A stretch of 64,000 nucleotides of DNA from Terrabacter sp. Ter38 (GCF_024519435.1 NZ_JALJRZ010000002.1:372001-436000), one strand, 5' to 3'; numbered from the stretch's first letter, positions 17,264 to 25,921 are shown. The notes: generated by a model from the sequence alone, not told the origin. Numbers and translations are program-made.

Positions 17264-18216
17264 TCATCACCTTCACGCCCAACCCGGCGCTCGACATCAC
17301 GTATGCGGTCCCCCTCGTCGCCCTCGGTGACTCCCATCGCGTCGCCTCGGTGAGCGAGCGCGCCGGCGGCAAGGGGCTCAACGTCGCGGCGGTGCTGACG
17401 TCCATGGGCTGCCGGTCCGTCGCGGTGGCGCCCGTCGGCGAGATGGACCTGGACCTCTTCGCCTCGGACCTCGGCGCGCGCCGCGTGCCGCACCGGCTCG
17501 TCCCGTCACCGTGCCCGACCCGTCGGTCGGTCGCTGTCGTCGAGGCGAGCGGCCGGGTGACCCTGCTCAACGAGCCCGGCATCGGCCAGTCGCAGCGGGT
17601 CTGGGACCGCGTCGCCGACGAGATCGCGGCGCTCGCCCCGGAGGCGTCGACGCTGACCGTGTCGGGCAGCTTCCCGCCGGGCACCGACCCCGACCTCGTC
17701 CGCCGGGTCACCCGCGTGGCCCACGAGGCCGGTCTCCGCGTCGTCCTCGACGTGAGCGGGGCTCCCCTGTCGCGCGCCCTCGCCCTGGGGCCCGACCTCG
17801 TCAAGCCCAACCGCGTCGAGGCGGCCCAGACCCTCACCGGGCTCGGCCGCGGCGAGGTCCCTTCCGTGCCCGGGGCGGCCCGCGCGCTCGTGGCGGCCGG
17901 CGCGCGCGCCGCCGTCATCAGCGACGGCACGAACGGCTTGGTCCTCGTCCACGACGACGTCGCCCTCCGGGCCCACCTGCCGCGGCCACTGTCGGGCAAC
18001 CCGACCGGCGCGGGCGACGCCCTGACGGCGTCGCTCGCGGCCGACCTCGACGGTGACGGCGACCTGCCGCAGGGGCCCGAGGCGTGGGCCGCGGTCCTGC
18101 GCCGCGGCGTCGCTTGGTCGGCCGCGGCCGTGCTCCAGCCCGTCGCCGGCGCCGTCGACCCGGCCGACGTCACCCGTCTGCTCCCCACCGTCGAGATCGA
18201 GGAGATCCGTCTGTGA
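17260..18216 (+). CDS. PfkB-family hexose-phosphate kinase (1-phosphofructokinase / tagatose-6-phosphate kinase type)
   Basis: A 318-residue ribokinase-fold kinase starting MIITFTPNPALD, the hallmark of the FruK/LacC/PfkB subgroup acting on fructose-1-P, fructose-6-P or tagatose-6-P. The GGKGLNVA motif 1 and the PTGAGD catalytic/anion-hole motif (about 260-265) are intact. Its start and stop overlap both neighbours (ATGA with the ROK gene, GTGA with the aldolase), so the three are translationally coupled. Together with the class II aldolase downstream it would make and cleave a ketose-1,6-bisphosphate. Tagatose-6-phosphate is favoured over fructose-1-phosphate because of the GatY-like aldolase and AgaS-like isomerase, but this is inference. 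Confidence 0.87.
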   Translation: MIITFTPNPALDITYAVPLVALGDSHRVASVSERAGGKGLNVAAVLTSMGCRSVAVAPVGEMDLDLFASDLGARRVPHRLVPSPCPTRRSVAVVEASGRVTLLNEPGIGQSQRVWDRVADEIAALAPEASTLTVSGSFPPGTDPDLVRRVTRVAHEAGLRVVLDVSGAPLSRALALGPDLVKPNRVEAAQTLTGLGRGEVPSVPGAARALVAAGARAAVISDGTNGLVLVHDDVALRAHLPRPLSGNPTGAGDALTASLAADLDGDGDLPQGPEAWAAVLRRGVAWSAAAVLQPVAGAVDPADVTRLLPTVEIEEIRL

Positions 18217-19046
18217 CCCGCTCCGCCCTGACGCCCCTGCTCGCCGAGGCGTCCGTCGCCGGCCGTGCCGTGGCGGCCTTCAACGTCATCCAGCTCGAGC
18301 ACGCCGAGGCCTACGCCGCGGCGGCCGAGCGCGTCGGGCTACCCGTCGTCATGCAGATCTCCGAGAACTGCGTGCGCTACCACGGCGCGCTCGCACCGAT
18401 CGCGGCGGCGACGCTCGCCATCGCCGACGCGTGCAGGCAGCCGGTCGTCGTGCACCTCGACCACGCCGAGGACGTCTCGCTCGTCGAGGAGGCGGTCCGG
18501 CTCGGCCTGACGTCGGTGATGTTCGACGGCTCGACCCTCGCGGACGACGAGAACCGGGCCGTGACCCGTCGCGTCGTCGAGCTCTGCCGCGCGGCCGGGG
18601 TCAGCGTCGAGGCCGAGCTCGGGGAGGTCGGCGGCAAGGACGGCGTCCATGCGCCGGGCGTGCGCACCGACCCGGACGACGCGGCCCGGTTCGTCGCCGA
18701 CACGGGCGTCGACGCGCTCGCCGTGGCCGTGGGCAGCAGCCATGCGATGACCGACCGCACCGCCGAGCTGGACACGGATCTCATTGCGGCACTGCGCCGC
18801 TCGGTCCCGGTGCCGCTCGTGCTGCACGGCTCGTCCGGGGTGCCCGACGGGGGGCTCGTGGCCGCGGTGCGGGCCGGGATGACCAAGGTCAACATCGCGA
18901 CGCACCTCAACCAGGTCTTCACGCGGGCGATGACCGAGCGGCTCGAGGCATCGCCCACGGTCGACACGAGGAAGTACCTCGGCGCCGCCCGCGACGCCGT
19001 CACGGACGAGGCCGCCCGCCTGATGGCCCTCCTGGCGCTCCGCTGA
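18213..19046 (+). CDS. Class II ketose-bisphosphate aldolase (GatY/KbaY/FbaA-like)
   Basis: A 277-residue zinc aldolase that cleaves a ketose-1,6-bisphosphate (tagatose or fructose type) to DHAP and glyceraldehyde-3-phosphate. Zinc and catalytic residues are visible: His81, Asp83 and His84 (VVHLDHAED), His177 (GSSHAM) and His205 (LHGSSGV). The loop ELGEVGGKDG is also typical. Length matches GatY/KbaY rather than the longer E. coli FbaA. The GTG start overlaps the PfkB stop. The GSSHAM segment replaces the commoner GTAHG, so an unusual substrate is possible. The gene ends just before a large nested inverted repeat. Confidence 0.88.
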   Translation: MTRSALTPLLAEASVAGRAVAAFNVIQLEHAEAYAAAAERVGLPVVMQISENCVRYHGALAPIAAATLAIADACRQPVVVHLDHAEDVSLVEEAVRLGLTSVMFDGSTLADDENRAVTRRVVELCRAAGVSVEAELGEVGGKDGVHAPGVRTDPDDAARFVADTGVDALAVAVGSSHAMTDRTAELDTDLIAALRRSVPVPLVLHGSSGVPDGGLVAAVRAGMTKVNIATHLNQVFTRAMTERLEASPTVDTRKYLGAARDAVTDEAARLMALLALR

Positions 19047-19067
19047 CCTCGGTCCCCACCCCTCCCT

Positions 19068-19180
19068 CACCGTCGAGAGGCCAAACTTCGCCGGTGCGCG
19101 CGCGTCGAGAGGCCAAAGTTCGTCGCGAACTTTGGCCTCTCGACGCGCCGGGACCGGCAGACTCTGGCCTCTCGACGGTG
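19068..19180. terminator. Nested double inverted repeat between convergent sugar genes
   Basis: Inner arms of 22 bases (19101-19122 and 19126-19147) are perfectly complementary around a 3-base loop. Outer arms of 16 bases (19068-19083 and 19165-19180) are also perfectly complementary. All four arms carry the same core CGTCGAGAGGCCA or its complement. It sits between the aldolase stop (19046) and the SIS-gene stop (19186). A bidirectional terminator is likely; a dispersed palindromic repeat is the alternative. Confidence 0.8.
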
Positions 19181-19185
19181 TGGGG

Positions 19186-20085
19186 TCAGGTGAGGACGAT
19201 GCTCCTCGTCAGGTTGCGGGGGGCGTCGGGGTCGAGGCCGGCGGCGTCGGCCTTGCCGAGGCACAGCCGGTGCAGGCGCACGAGGTCGGCGAGCGGGTCG
19301 ATGTCGCGGTGCTCGAAGTGGGCACCGGTCGCGTGCACCTGCTCGGGTAGGCCTTCCGGCACCTCGCCGAAGGCCCACACGGCCCGTCCCGGCGCCGCGA
19401 TGCTGATCGGTCCGTGGCGGTACTCCATCGCCGGGTAGGACTCGGACCAGAACTGCGCCGACTCGCGCAGCTTGAGCGCGGCCTCGTTGGCGATGCCGTT
19501 GGACCAGCCGCGTCCGAGGAAGGTGACCTGCTCCGACGGCGCCAGGTGGCCGTATGCCGTCGAGGCGTCCTCCGCGAGGACGGCTCGGGCCTGCTCGGCC
19601 ACCGGTCGCAGGTCGTCACCGAGCGAGGCGCGCAGCAGGGCGAGCGTCGTCGTGGCGAAGCGGGTCTGCACGACGCTCTGCTCGTCGACGTCGTCGAGCA
19701 GCACCGTCGCGTCGGAGCGCTCGGCCACCGGGGTGCCGGCCGTCGCGACGATCGACACGTGCGGGGTGCCCGAGGCGCGCAGCTCCTCGACGACGGCCAT
19801 GACCTCGGTCGTCGTGCCGGAGCGGCTGATGAGGACGACGCGGTCGTAGCCGCGCGCGACCTGGTGCTCGGAGGCGGCATACGCGTCGGTGGGGCCCTGG
19901 CCGAGGGCCTCACGGCGGGCGGCATACGCCTGTCCCATGAACCACGACGTGCCGCAGCCGATCGTCGCGACCCGCTCGCCGGGGCGCGGCAGGTGCCGCG
20001 CGACGTCGTCGAGGCGCGTGACGACGCGCTCCCAGTCGTCCGGCTGCGTGGCGATCTCCTGGGCGAGGTGCGTGGTCTGCGGCAT
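19186..20085 (-). CDS. SIS-domain sugar isomerase/deaminase (AgaS/GlmS-C-like)
   Basis: A 299-residue protein with two SIS (phosphosugar isomerase) lobes. The phosphate-binding segments are the GCGTSWFMGQ stretch near residue 40 and ISRSGTTTEV near 92. The AALKLRESAQFWSESYPAM segment followed by EYRHGP is typical of AgaS and of the isomerase half of GlmS. No glutaminase domain is present. Likely reactions are deamination/isomerisation of galactosamine-6-P or glucosamine-6-P, or deglycation of a fructosamine-phosphate (FrlB-like). The start at 20085 follows CGGGAG. It is divergent from the DeoR gene and convergent with the kinase-aldolase operon, so all three probably share one regulator. Confidence 0.85.
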   Translation of the reverse strand: MPQTTHLAQEIATQPDDWERVVTRLDDVARHLPRPGERVATIGCGTSWFMGQAYAARREALGQGPTDAYAASEHQVARGYDRVVLISRSGTTTEVMAVVEELRASGTPHVSIVATAGTPVAERSDATVLLDDVDEQSVVQTRFATTTLALLRASLGDDLRPVAEQARAVLAEDASTAYGHLAPSEQVTFLGRGWSNGIANEAALKLRESAQFWSESYPAMEYRHGPISIAAPGRAVWAFGEVPEGLPEQVHATGAHFEHRDIDPLADLVRLHRLCLGKADAAGLDPDAPRNLTRSIVLT

Positions 20086-20138
20086 GGTGGCTCCCGACGG
20101 TTCGACGGTCACACGGCTCTCGCCGTGGCGGTGTTGAT

Positions 20139-20157
20139 TGTGTTTGCGCGAAACACA
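20139..20157. promoter_or_regulatory. Candidate DeoR operator (TGTGTTT-N5-AAACACA)
   Basis: A perfect 7-5-7 palindrome in the 130-base region between the divergent SIS and DeoR genes, just preceded by GATTG. A similar GATTGTG...CGAAACA sequence occurs upstream of the ABC transporter at 21039. AT-rich symmetry in otherwise very GC-rich DNA supports a protein-binding site. Confidence 0.5.
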
Positions 20158-20215
20158 GCGTAAACGCGCAGAGATGCACATGTCCATTGCTCGAACTGCG
20201 CGGTATCGTCAGCGC

Positions 20216-21016
20216 GTGACCGAAGAGAGCGATCTCGCCCGCAACCGCGCCAGCCGCTGGTCGATCATGCTCGACCGCCTCGCCACGACCGGCCGCCTCG
20301 GCGTCGGCGAGGCCTCCGAGCTGCTCGGGGTCAGCGAGGCCACGATCCGGCGCGACTTCTCCGAGCTCGCCAAGCGCCAGCTCGTCGCCCGCAACCACGG
20401 CGGGGTCGTCGCGACGAACGTCGCCTACGAGCTGCCCTACCGCTACCGCAGCAGCATGGCCGACGACGACCGGACGCGGATCGCCGAGGCGGCGGCGGCT
20501 CTCGTCCTGCCCGGCCAGGTCATCGGCCTCAACGGCGGCACGACGACGACCGCGACGTCGCGCGCGATCACGGCGCGCGAGGACCTCGCGGCCGACGGCG
20601 AGATCACGATCGTCACCAACGCCCTCAACATCGCGACCGAGGCGGTGCTCCGGCCTCACGTCCAGTGCGTGTCGCTCGGCGGGGTCGCCCGTCCCGAGTC
20701 CTACGAGGTCACCGGCCCGCTCGCGACGCTCGTGCTCCACCAGCTGTGGCTCGACGTCGCCATCGTCGGCGTCAACGGTCTCTCGGCCCGCGAGGGGGCG
20801 ACGTGCCGCCACGAGGAGGAGGCCGCCATCATCCGCACGATGATCGAGCGGTCGAAACAGGTCATCTGCGTCGCCACGGGTGACAAACTCGGAGCGCGTA
20901 CCTTCGCCTCGATCTGTCCTGCCGAGCGCATCGACCACCTCATCACTACGGTGGGCGCTGACCGCGGCGAGGTCGACGCCCTGCGCGAGGCCGGTGTCGA
21001 GATCCACCAGGTCTGA
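20216..21016 (+). CDS. DeoR-family transcriptional repressor
   Basis: A 266-residue sugar-responsive regulator. The N-terminal helix-turn-helix is typical (LGVGEASELLGVSEATIRRD), followed by the DeoR sensor domain with GLNGGTTTTA and IVTNALNIA segments that bind a sugar phosphate. Upstream in-frame ATGs exist (20174, 20180), but the GTG at 20216 gives a standard N-terminus, and TATCGT at 20204-20209 is a plausible -10 for a leaderless transcript. It sits between the SIS gene and the ABC transporter and is the obvious local regulator; the inducer is probably a phosphorylated intermediate. Confidence 0.87.
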   Translation: MTEESDLARNRASRWSIMLDRLATTGRLGVGEASELLGVSEATIRRDFSELAKRQLVARNHGGVVATNVAYELPYRYRSSMADDDRTRIAEAAAALVLPGQVIGLNGGTTTTATSRAITAREDLAADGEITIVTNALNIATEAVLRPHVQCVSLGGVARPESYEVTGPLATLVLHQLWLDVAIVGVNGLSAREGATCRHEEEAAIIRTMIERSKQVICVATGDKLGARTFASICPAERIDHLITTVGADRGEVDALREAGVEIHQV

Positions 21017-21030
21017 CGCGACGACGCCTC

Positions 21031-21056
21031 GTTTGCTTGATTGTGATCGAAACAAT
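21031..21056. promoter_or_regulatory. Candidate second DeoR site upstream of the ABC transporter
   Basis: An AT-rich stretch in the 163-base leader of the binding-protein gene contains GATTGTG (21039-21045) and CGAAACA (21048-21054), both also present at 20135-20155. The shorter internal spacing differs from the first site, so confidence is modest. Confidence 0.35.
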
Positions 21057-21179
21057 GAACATTCAGTCAGAATTGCTCTTGCGGATGGCGAACACGCCGA
21101 TCTAGGTTGTCCTCACCGTGTGACCGGGTCGGCGCGTCACCACGCTGCCACCACGTCCGGCACCGAACCAAGGAGAGAC

Positions 21180-22445
21180 ATGAGGTCGACGAAGCAGTCT
21201 GTGGTCGTCGCGGGGCTGGCCATCGCAGGCCTCGCCCTCGGCGCTTGCGGCGGAGGGACAGGTGCCGGGACGGCACCGGGGGGCACTGCCGGCAGCACCG
21301 GCGAGGAGGCCAAGACGATCAAGCTCGTCGCGGCCGAGTACTCCAAGGACCACACGAAGGCGTTCTGGGACGCCTTCGCCAAGACGTACCACGACAAGAC
21401 CGGCTACACCCTCGAGGTGCAGGTCGTCAGCTGGGACAACATCGACCAGCAGTCCTCGACCATGATCCAGAACAACCAGGCCCCCGACATCCTCAACCTC
21501 AACGCGTACGCCAGCTACGCCAAGGACGGCCTGCTCTACGACTCCGACGCGGTGCTCCCCGCAGTGGTCAAGGACGACATCCTCGACACGTTCGTCAAGT
21601 ACGGCACCTACCAGGGCAAGTTCTACGGCTTCCCCGACCTGTCCTCGGCCCGCGCGTTCTTCTACAACAAGACGCTCTTCCAGCAGGCCGGCATCGCCGC
21701 GCCGCCGAAGACGTGGACCGAGCTCGAGGCCGACGCCAAGAAGATCACCGCTCTCGGTGGCGGCAAGGTCGGCTACGCGCTGCCCCTCGGCCCCGAGGAG
21801 GCGCAGGGCGAGTTCTCGATGTGGCTGTTCAACAACGGCGGCGACTGGAAGACCGACGGCAACTGGGTCATCAACTCCGACAAGAACGTCGCGACCCTGG
21901 ACTTCCTCAAGAAGCTCGCCGACGAGAAGGTCACGCAGAACAACCCGGCCCGCACCAACCGCGCCGACGCCTTCGACCTCTTCAAGTCCGGCACGGCCGG
22001 CATGGTCATCGGCTTCAGCCCGCTCGCGGCCGACCTCGACAAGGACAAGAAGGTCGACTACGCGGTCGCGCCGTTCCCGTCCAACGACGGGACCGAGAGC
22101 AAGACCTTCGGTGTCACCGACTACCTCATGGCCTTCAAGAAGCCGGGCAACGAGAAGGCGGTCAAGGCCTTCTACAACCTCTACTACACGCCCGACCAGG
22201 TCAACACCTTCATCAAGGCCGAGGGCTTCCTGCCGGTCACGAAGTCCGGCGTCGCGTACTTCTCCAACGAGAAGGCGCTGCAGGTCTACCTCAACACGCT
22301 GCCCAACGCGAAGCTGACGCCGACCGACGACCCCACGTGGGACAAGGTCAAGCTCGCGGTCCAGCAGAACCTCGGTGGCGCCATGAACGGCTCCCCGAAG
22401 GCCACCCTCGACGGTCTGCAGCGGACCGCCGAGAGCGGCGGCTGA
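21180..22445 (+). CDS. ABC sugar transporter, lipoprotein solute-binding protein
   Basis: A 421-residue lipoprotein. The signal peptide ends in a lipobox LGAC with the lipidated cysteine at about residue 23, followed by a Gly/Thr-rich linker. The mature protein is a family 1 (MalE-type) extracellular sugar-binding protein; the FYGFPDLSSARAFFYNKTLF segment (exactly the region where these proteins close over the sugar) is typical. GGAGAG precedes the ATG. Two permease genes follow at 13-base spacing and by overlap, forming one operon. The substrate is inferred from context to be an amino sugar, hexose or small oligosaccharide. Confidence 0.9.
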   Translation: MRSTKQSVVVAGLAIAGLALGACGGGTGAGTAPGGTAGSTGEEAKTIKLVAAEYSKDHTKAFWDAFAKTYHDKTGYTLEVQVVSWDNIDQQSSTMIQNNQAPDILNLNAYASYAKDGLLYDSDAVLPAVVKDDILDTFVKYGTYQGKFYGFPDLSSARAFFYNKTLFQQAGIAAPPKTWTELEADAKKITALGGGKVGYALPLGPEEAQGEFSMWLFNNGGDWKTDGNWVINSDKNVATLDFLKKLADEKVTQNNPARTNRADAFDLFKSGTAGMVIGFSPLAADLDKDKKVDYAVAPFPSNDGTESKTFGVTDYLMAFKKPGNEKAVKAFYNLYYTPDQVNTFIKAEGFLPVTKSGVAYFSNEKALQVYLNTLPNAKLTPTDDPTWDKVKLAVQQNLGGAMNGSPKATLDGLQRTAESGG

Positions 22446-22458
22446 GGCACCCGCCCCG

Positions 22459-23454
22459 ATGAGTGACAGCACCACGGTGTCCCCCGGTCCCGCCCCCGTG
22501 GCGGGGTCGGGGGACCGTCGTTCGCGTATGCCGTCCCGCGGCGGTCGTCGGCGCCGTGCGGGACGCATCGGCCAGGTCCACCCCCTCGTCGCGCTGCTGT
22601 GGCTCGCGCCGGCACTCGCGCTCATCCTCGGGGTCGTGCTCTACCCGGCGATCAAGCTCTTCGACGCCTCCCGCGGCGAGTACTCCATCACCGGCCTGCG
22701 CAAGGGTGACGCCGGCTGGGACAACTACGTCAAGGTGCTCGACCACCCCGACCTCGGCACGGTCCTGCGCAACACGGTCGTGTGGGTCGTCGCGGTCGTG
22801 GCCATCACGATCGTCCTGAGCCTCGCGCTCGCCCAGTTCCTCGTGAAGAGCTTCCCGGGACGACGGTTCGTCCGGTGGGCCGTCATCATCCCGTGGGCCG
22901 CATCTCTCGTCATCACGAGCCAGCTCTTCGTCCTGCTCTACGACTACAACTACGGGATCATCAACCACGTCCTGCTGAGCCTGCACGTCATCGGCACGCC
23001 GATCGACTTCCTCGGTGACGACAGCTGGACGATGTTCTCGATGGTGGTCGTCGGCGTCTTCGTGTCGCTGCCGTTCACGATCTTCGTCTTCATCGCCGGC
23101 CTCGGAGCGATCCCCGACGACGTCATGGAGGCAGCCACCGTCGACGGCGCAAGCCCGTGGCAGCGCTACTGGAACATCACGCTGCCGCTCATGCGCCCGG
23201 CCCTGATGATCGCGACGGTGCTCAACGTCATCTACGTCTTCAACAGCTTCCCGATCGTCTACACCCTCAACGACCGCAACCCGGGATACCTCCACGACAC
23301 GACGATCACGTTCATGTACAAGCTGGCCTTCAAGAGCCAGGAGCACGACGTGGGCATGTCCGCGGCCGCGGGGATCTTCAACGTCCTGCTCATCCTCGTC
23401 GTCGTCGGCATCTACCTCAAGATCATCAACTGGCGCGAGGAGACGAGCCGATGA
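22459..23454 (+). CDS. ABC sugar transporter permease, MalF type
   Basis: A 331-residue inner-membrane permease with a basic cytosolic N-terminus of about 45 residues, then six hydrophobic segments. The EAA loop that docks with the ATPase is clear (EAATVDGASPWQRYWNITLP, about residues 225-244). It starts 13 bases after the binding-protein stop and its stop overlaps the next permease start. No ATPase gene is present in the cluster, so a shared MsiK/UgpC-type ATPase encoded elsewhere is expected, as is common in actinobacteria. Confidence 0.92.
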   Translation: MSDSTTVSPGPAPVAGSGDRRSRMPSRGGRRRRAGRIGQVHPLVALLWLAPALALILGVVLYPAIKLFDASRGEYSITGLRKGDAGWDNYVKVLDHPDLGTVLRNTVVWVVAVVAITIVLSLALAQFLVKSFPGRRFVRWAVIIPWAASLVITSQLFVLLYDYNYGIINHVLLSLHVIGTPIDFLGDDSWTMFSMVVVGVFVSLPFTIFVFIAGLGAIPDDVMEAATVDGASPWQRYWNITLPLMRPALMIATVLNVIYVFNSFPIVYTLNDRNPGYLHDTTITFMYKLAFKSQEHDVGMSAAAGIFNVLLILVVVGIYLKIINWREETSR

Positions 23455-24353
23455 GCACGACGACGGCCCCCGCGCCCAGCGCTGCGGGCACGCCTGCGCC
23501 GCAAGGTGACCCGACGGCGCGCAATCGGGACCCCAAGCGGCGCAAGCGGATCCTCATGGCGGTGGGTGGTGCGCTCGTCGCGTTCGTCTTCGTCGCGCCG
23601 TATCTCGTCATGGTGCTCGACTCGCTGCGCACGAGCAGCGACGTCAAGAGCACGCCGCCGAGCTTCCTCCCGAAGGTCTGGCAGTGGGACACCTACGCCC
23701 AGATCCTCGGCGACGAGCGTTTCCTCAACTGGCTCAAGACCTCGCTCATCGTCGCGACGGGCTCGACGATCATCGTCATCCTCGTCGCCATCCCTGCGGC
23801 CTTCATGACGGCCCGCCACCGTTTCCCCGGGCGGGGCCTCTTCCTGCTCGTCGTGCTCGTGACCCAGATGTTCGCGCCCACCTCGCTCGTCGTCGGCCTC
23901 TACCGGCAGTTCTTCGAGCTCAACATGATCAACACCTACGGCGCGCTCATCCTCACGAACGCCGCGTTCAACCTCGCCTTCGCGATCTGGATCCTGCACG
24001 GCTTCTTCTCCTCGATCCCGCTCGAGGTCGAGGAGGCGGCGGCCCTCGACGGCGCGAGCCGGTGGCAGATCCTGCGCCGGGTCATGCTGCCGCTGACGCT
24101 GCCGGGCCTCGTCACGGCGACGATCTTCACGTTCATCGCGGCGTGGAACGAGTACGTCGTGGCCCTGACGCTCATGATCGACGACGACAAGAAGCCGCTG
24201 ACCGTCGGCATGCGGGCCTACATCACCGGCTACGAGCAGCACTGGGACCAGCTCTTCGCGGCGTCGGTCATCGCCGTCGTCCCGGTCGTCATCCTCTTCG
24301 CGATCATCGAGAAGCACCTCGTCGGCGGCCTCACCGCGGGGTCCGTCAAGTAG
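23451..24353 (+). CDS. ABC sugar transporter permease, MalG type
   Basis: A 300-residue inner-membrane permease with six hydrophobic segments and the EAA loop EEAAALDGASRWQILRRVML near residues 197-216. The ATG overlaps the stop of the MalF-type gene (ATGA). It is the last gene of the transporter operon and ends 25 bases from the stop of a convergent membrane-protein gene, with no evident hairpin between them. Confidence 0.92.
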   Translation: MSTTTAPAPSAAGTPAPQGDPTARNRDPKRRKRILMAVGGALVAFVFVAPYLVMVLDSLRTSSDVKSTPPSFLPKVWQWDTYAQILGDERFLNWLKTSLIVATGSTIIVILVAIPAAFMTARHRFPGRGLFLLVVLVTQMFAPTSLVVGLYRQFFELNMINTYGALILTNAAFNLAFAIWILHGFFSSIPLEVEEAAALDGASRWQILRRVMLPLTLPGLVTATIFTFIAAWNEYVVALTLMIDDDKKPLTVGMRAYITGYEQHWDQLFAASVIAVVPVVILFAIIEKHLVGGLTAGSVK

Positions 24354-24377
24354 TCGCTGCGTCCCCGCCGGCCGGTC

Positions 24378-25805
24378 TCAGATCCAGGCCGGTGGGGGCG
24401 GGACGACGACGCCGACGACCGACCCGAGGTCGACGACGTGCGTCCCGGCTGCCTTGATGCGCAAGCACTCCGCGGGCGCGCACCAGCGCGGCACGACGCC
24501 AGCCTGGGCCTGGCGCACCATCATCCGCAGCGTGCCGGCCATGATCGAGCCCTTGCTCGTGGCTCGCTGCGCCGGGTCCTGGTAGAGCACGACGGGGCGG
24601 CGGGTGCCCGACGGCCCCGGCGCGGTCGCGCGGTCGACGAGGGCGGCATACTCGCTCCGGGTCTGTTGGTGGGCGCCGATGTCGGCCCGCCACGTCAGGA
24701 CGCCGAAGACCGTGAGCGCGGCGAGGCAGGCGATCCCGATGCGGGGCGACCAGCCGACGCCCCCGAGCAGCAGGGCCGCCGGGACGAGGACGGCCATCCA
24801 CGCCCAGAGTTCGCCGCGCGGGTCGGTGACGACGCCCGTGACCACGGTCTGCGCGCCGCTCAGCGCGACGACGACCGCGAGCCCGACCACGAGACGCAGC
24901 AGCAACGGCCGGATCGTACGGTCGAGCCACGCGGCGACGACGGCGACGATCCCGACGAGGGCGGCGATCCACAATGCTGACCCGAGGCGGAGCACCTCGC
25001 GCGCGAACCGGCCGGCGTTGACCCGCAGGGTGTGCAGGTCGTGGATCGGGTTGGGGTGTCGCCACGCGGCGATCTTGAGGCCGAGGTGCCCGAAGAAGAT
25101 GCCGTTGAGGCCGTAGATGACGGCGACGCCCACGGCGTACGCCACGACGTAGCCACCGGCGAGCAGCAGCACGTCCTTCCACGGGCGGGCACGCAGCTGG
25201 ACGACGGCCGCGAGGAAGAGGACGACGCCCACCGGCGGGTAGGTCAGGGTCGTCAGGACGGTGGCGAGCAGGAGCCACACCGCGAGCCTGGGCGGCGTGC
25301 GCGAGGCCCACGGCAGCGTCCACACCGCGGCGGCCGCGACGAGGACCGACGGCGTGAGGGTTCCGGGCCAGTAGACCAGCTGCACCCAGAGCGCGGACGC
25401 GAAGACCGCGAGGCCGAGGAGCGCGTCGACCGCCCAGTGCAGCGTGCGGTCGACCGGGCGCAGCACGCGCCACAGGCCGGCGACGAAGAGAATGTATGCC
25501 GTCACGTACGTCAGCGACGCCGTGAGCGGCGTGCTGTGCTGGCCGATGCCGACCCACCAGGCCCAGTTGAGCCAGCGGCCCTCCGAGAGGTTCTTGGCGT
25601 AGACGTTGGACGCGAAGGGCGTGTGCGGCGGCAGGAGGAAGGGCCAGTCGTCGCGGCGGATGAAGGGCACGACGGCCTGGGTCACGGCGTCGGTGAGGAC
25701 GACGGCGAGGACGAGCACCGCGGTGACGACGAGCCACCGGGGCGGCAGCCAGCCCGGTCGGGCGGTGCGTGCGGTGCCGGTGGCAGCCGCGGTCGGTGCC
25801 GTCAT
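24378..25805 (-). CDS. Polytopic membrane protein, possibly GtrII-like glycosyltransferase
   Basis: A 475-residue protein with about ten to twelve hydrophobic segments. A conserved-looking extracytoplasmic loop after the first helix (FIRRDDWPF ... GRWLNWAWW) recalls GtrII/GT-C type glucosyltransferases, where an acidic pair follows the first helix. The C-terminal 90 residues are soluble with a CAPAECLRIK segment. If correct, it would use a lipid-linked sugar to modify a cell-surface glycan. It is not part of the sugar operon (opposite strand). The GT-C call is tentative; an uncharacterised membrane protein is the alternative. Confidence 0.6.
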   Translation of the reverse strand: MTAPTAAATGTARTARPGWLPPRWLVVTAVLVLAVVLTDAVTQAVVPFIRRDDWPFLLPPHTPFASNVYAKNLSEGRWLNWAWWVGIGQHSTPLTASLTYVTAYILFVAGLWRVLRPVDRTLHWAVDALLGLAVFASALWVQLVYWPGTLTPSVLVAAAAVWTLPWASRTPPRLAVWLLLATVLTTLTYPPVGVVLFLAAVVQLRARPWKDVLLLAGGYVVAYAVGVAVIYGLNGIFFGHLGLKIAAWRHPNPIHDLHTLRVNAGRFAREVLRLGSALWIAALVGIVAVVAAWLDRTIRPLLLRLVVGLAVVVALSGAQTVVTGVVTDPRGELWAWMAVLVPAALLLGGVGWSPRIGIACLAALTVFGVLTWRADIGAHQQTRSEYAALVDRATAPGPSGTRRPVVLYQDPAQRATSKGSIMAGTLRMMVRQAQAGVVPRWCAPAECLRIKAAGTHVVDLGSVVGVVVPPPPAWI

Positions 25806-25921
25806 GTGCGGACCCGTTCACAGGAGGGAGGAGCGGTGCCTCCACGGTACGCAGGTGCGGTGGACCAACCGGGCGTCTTCGTGCTCTGCCCAGCGACTTC
25901 CCAGCGGACTCACCGCCTCGA

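Noticed and set aside
21102-22625. 507-codon leftward frame opposite the sugar-binding protein
   Set aside because: Val/Glu/Gly-rich antisense shadow of a clear lipoprotein gene; no start signal.
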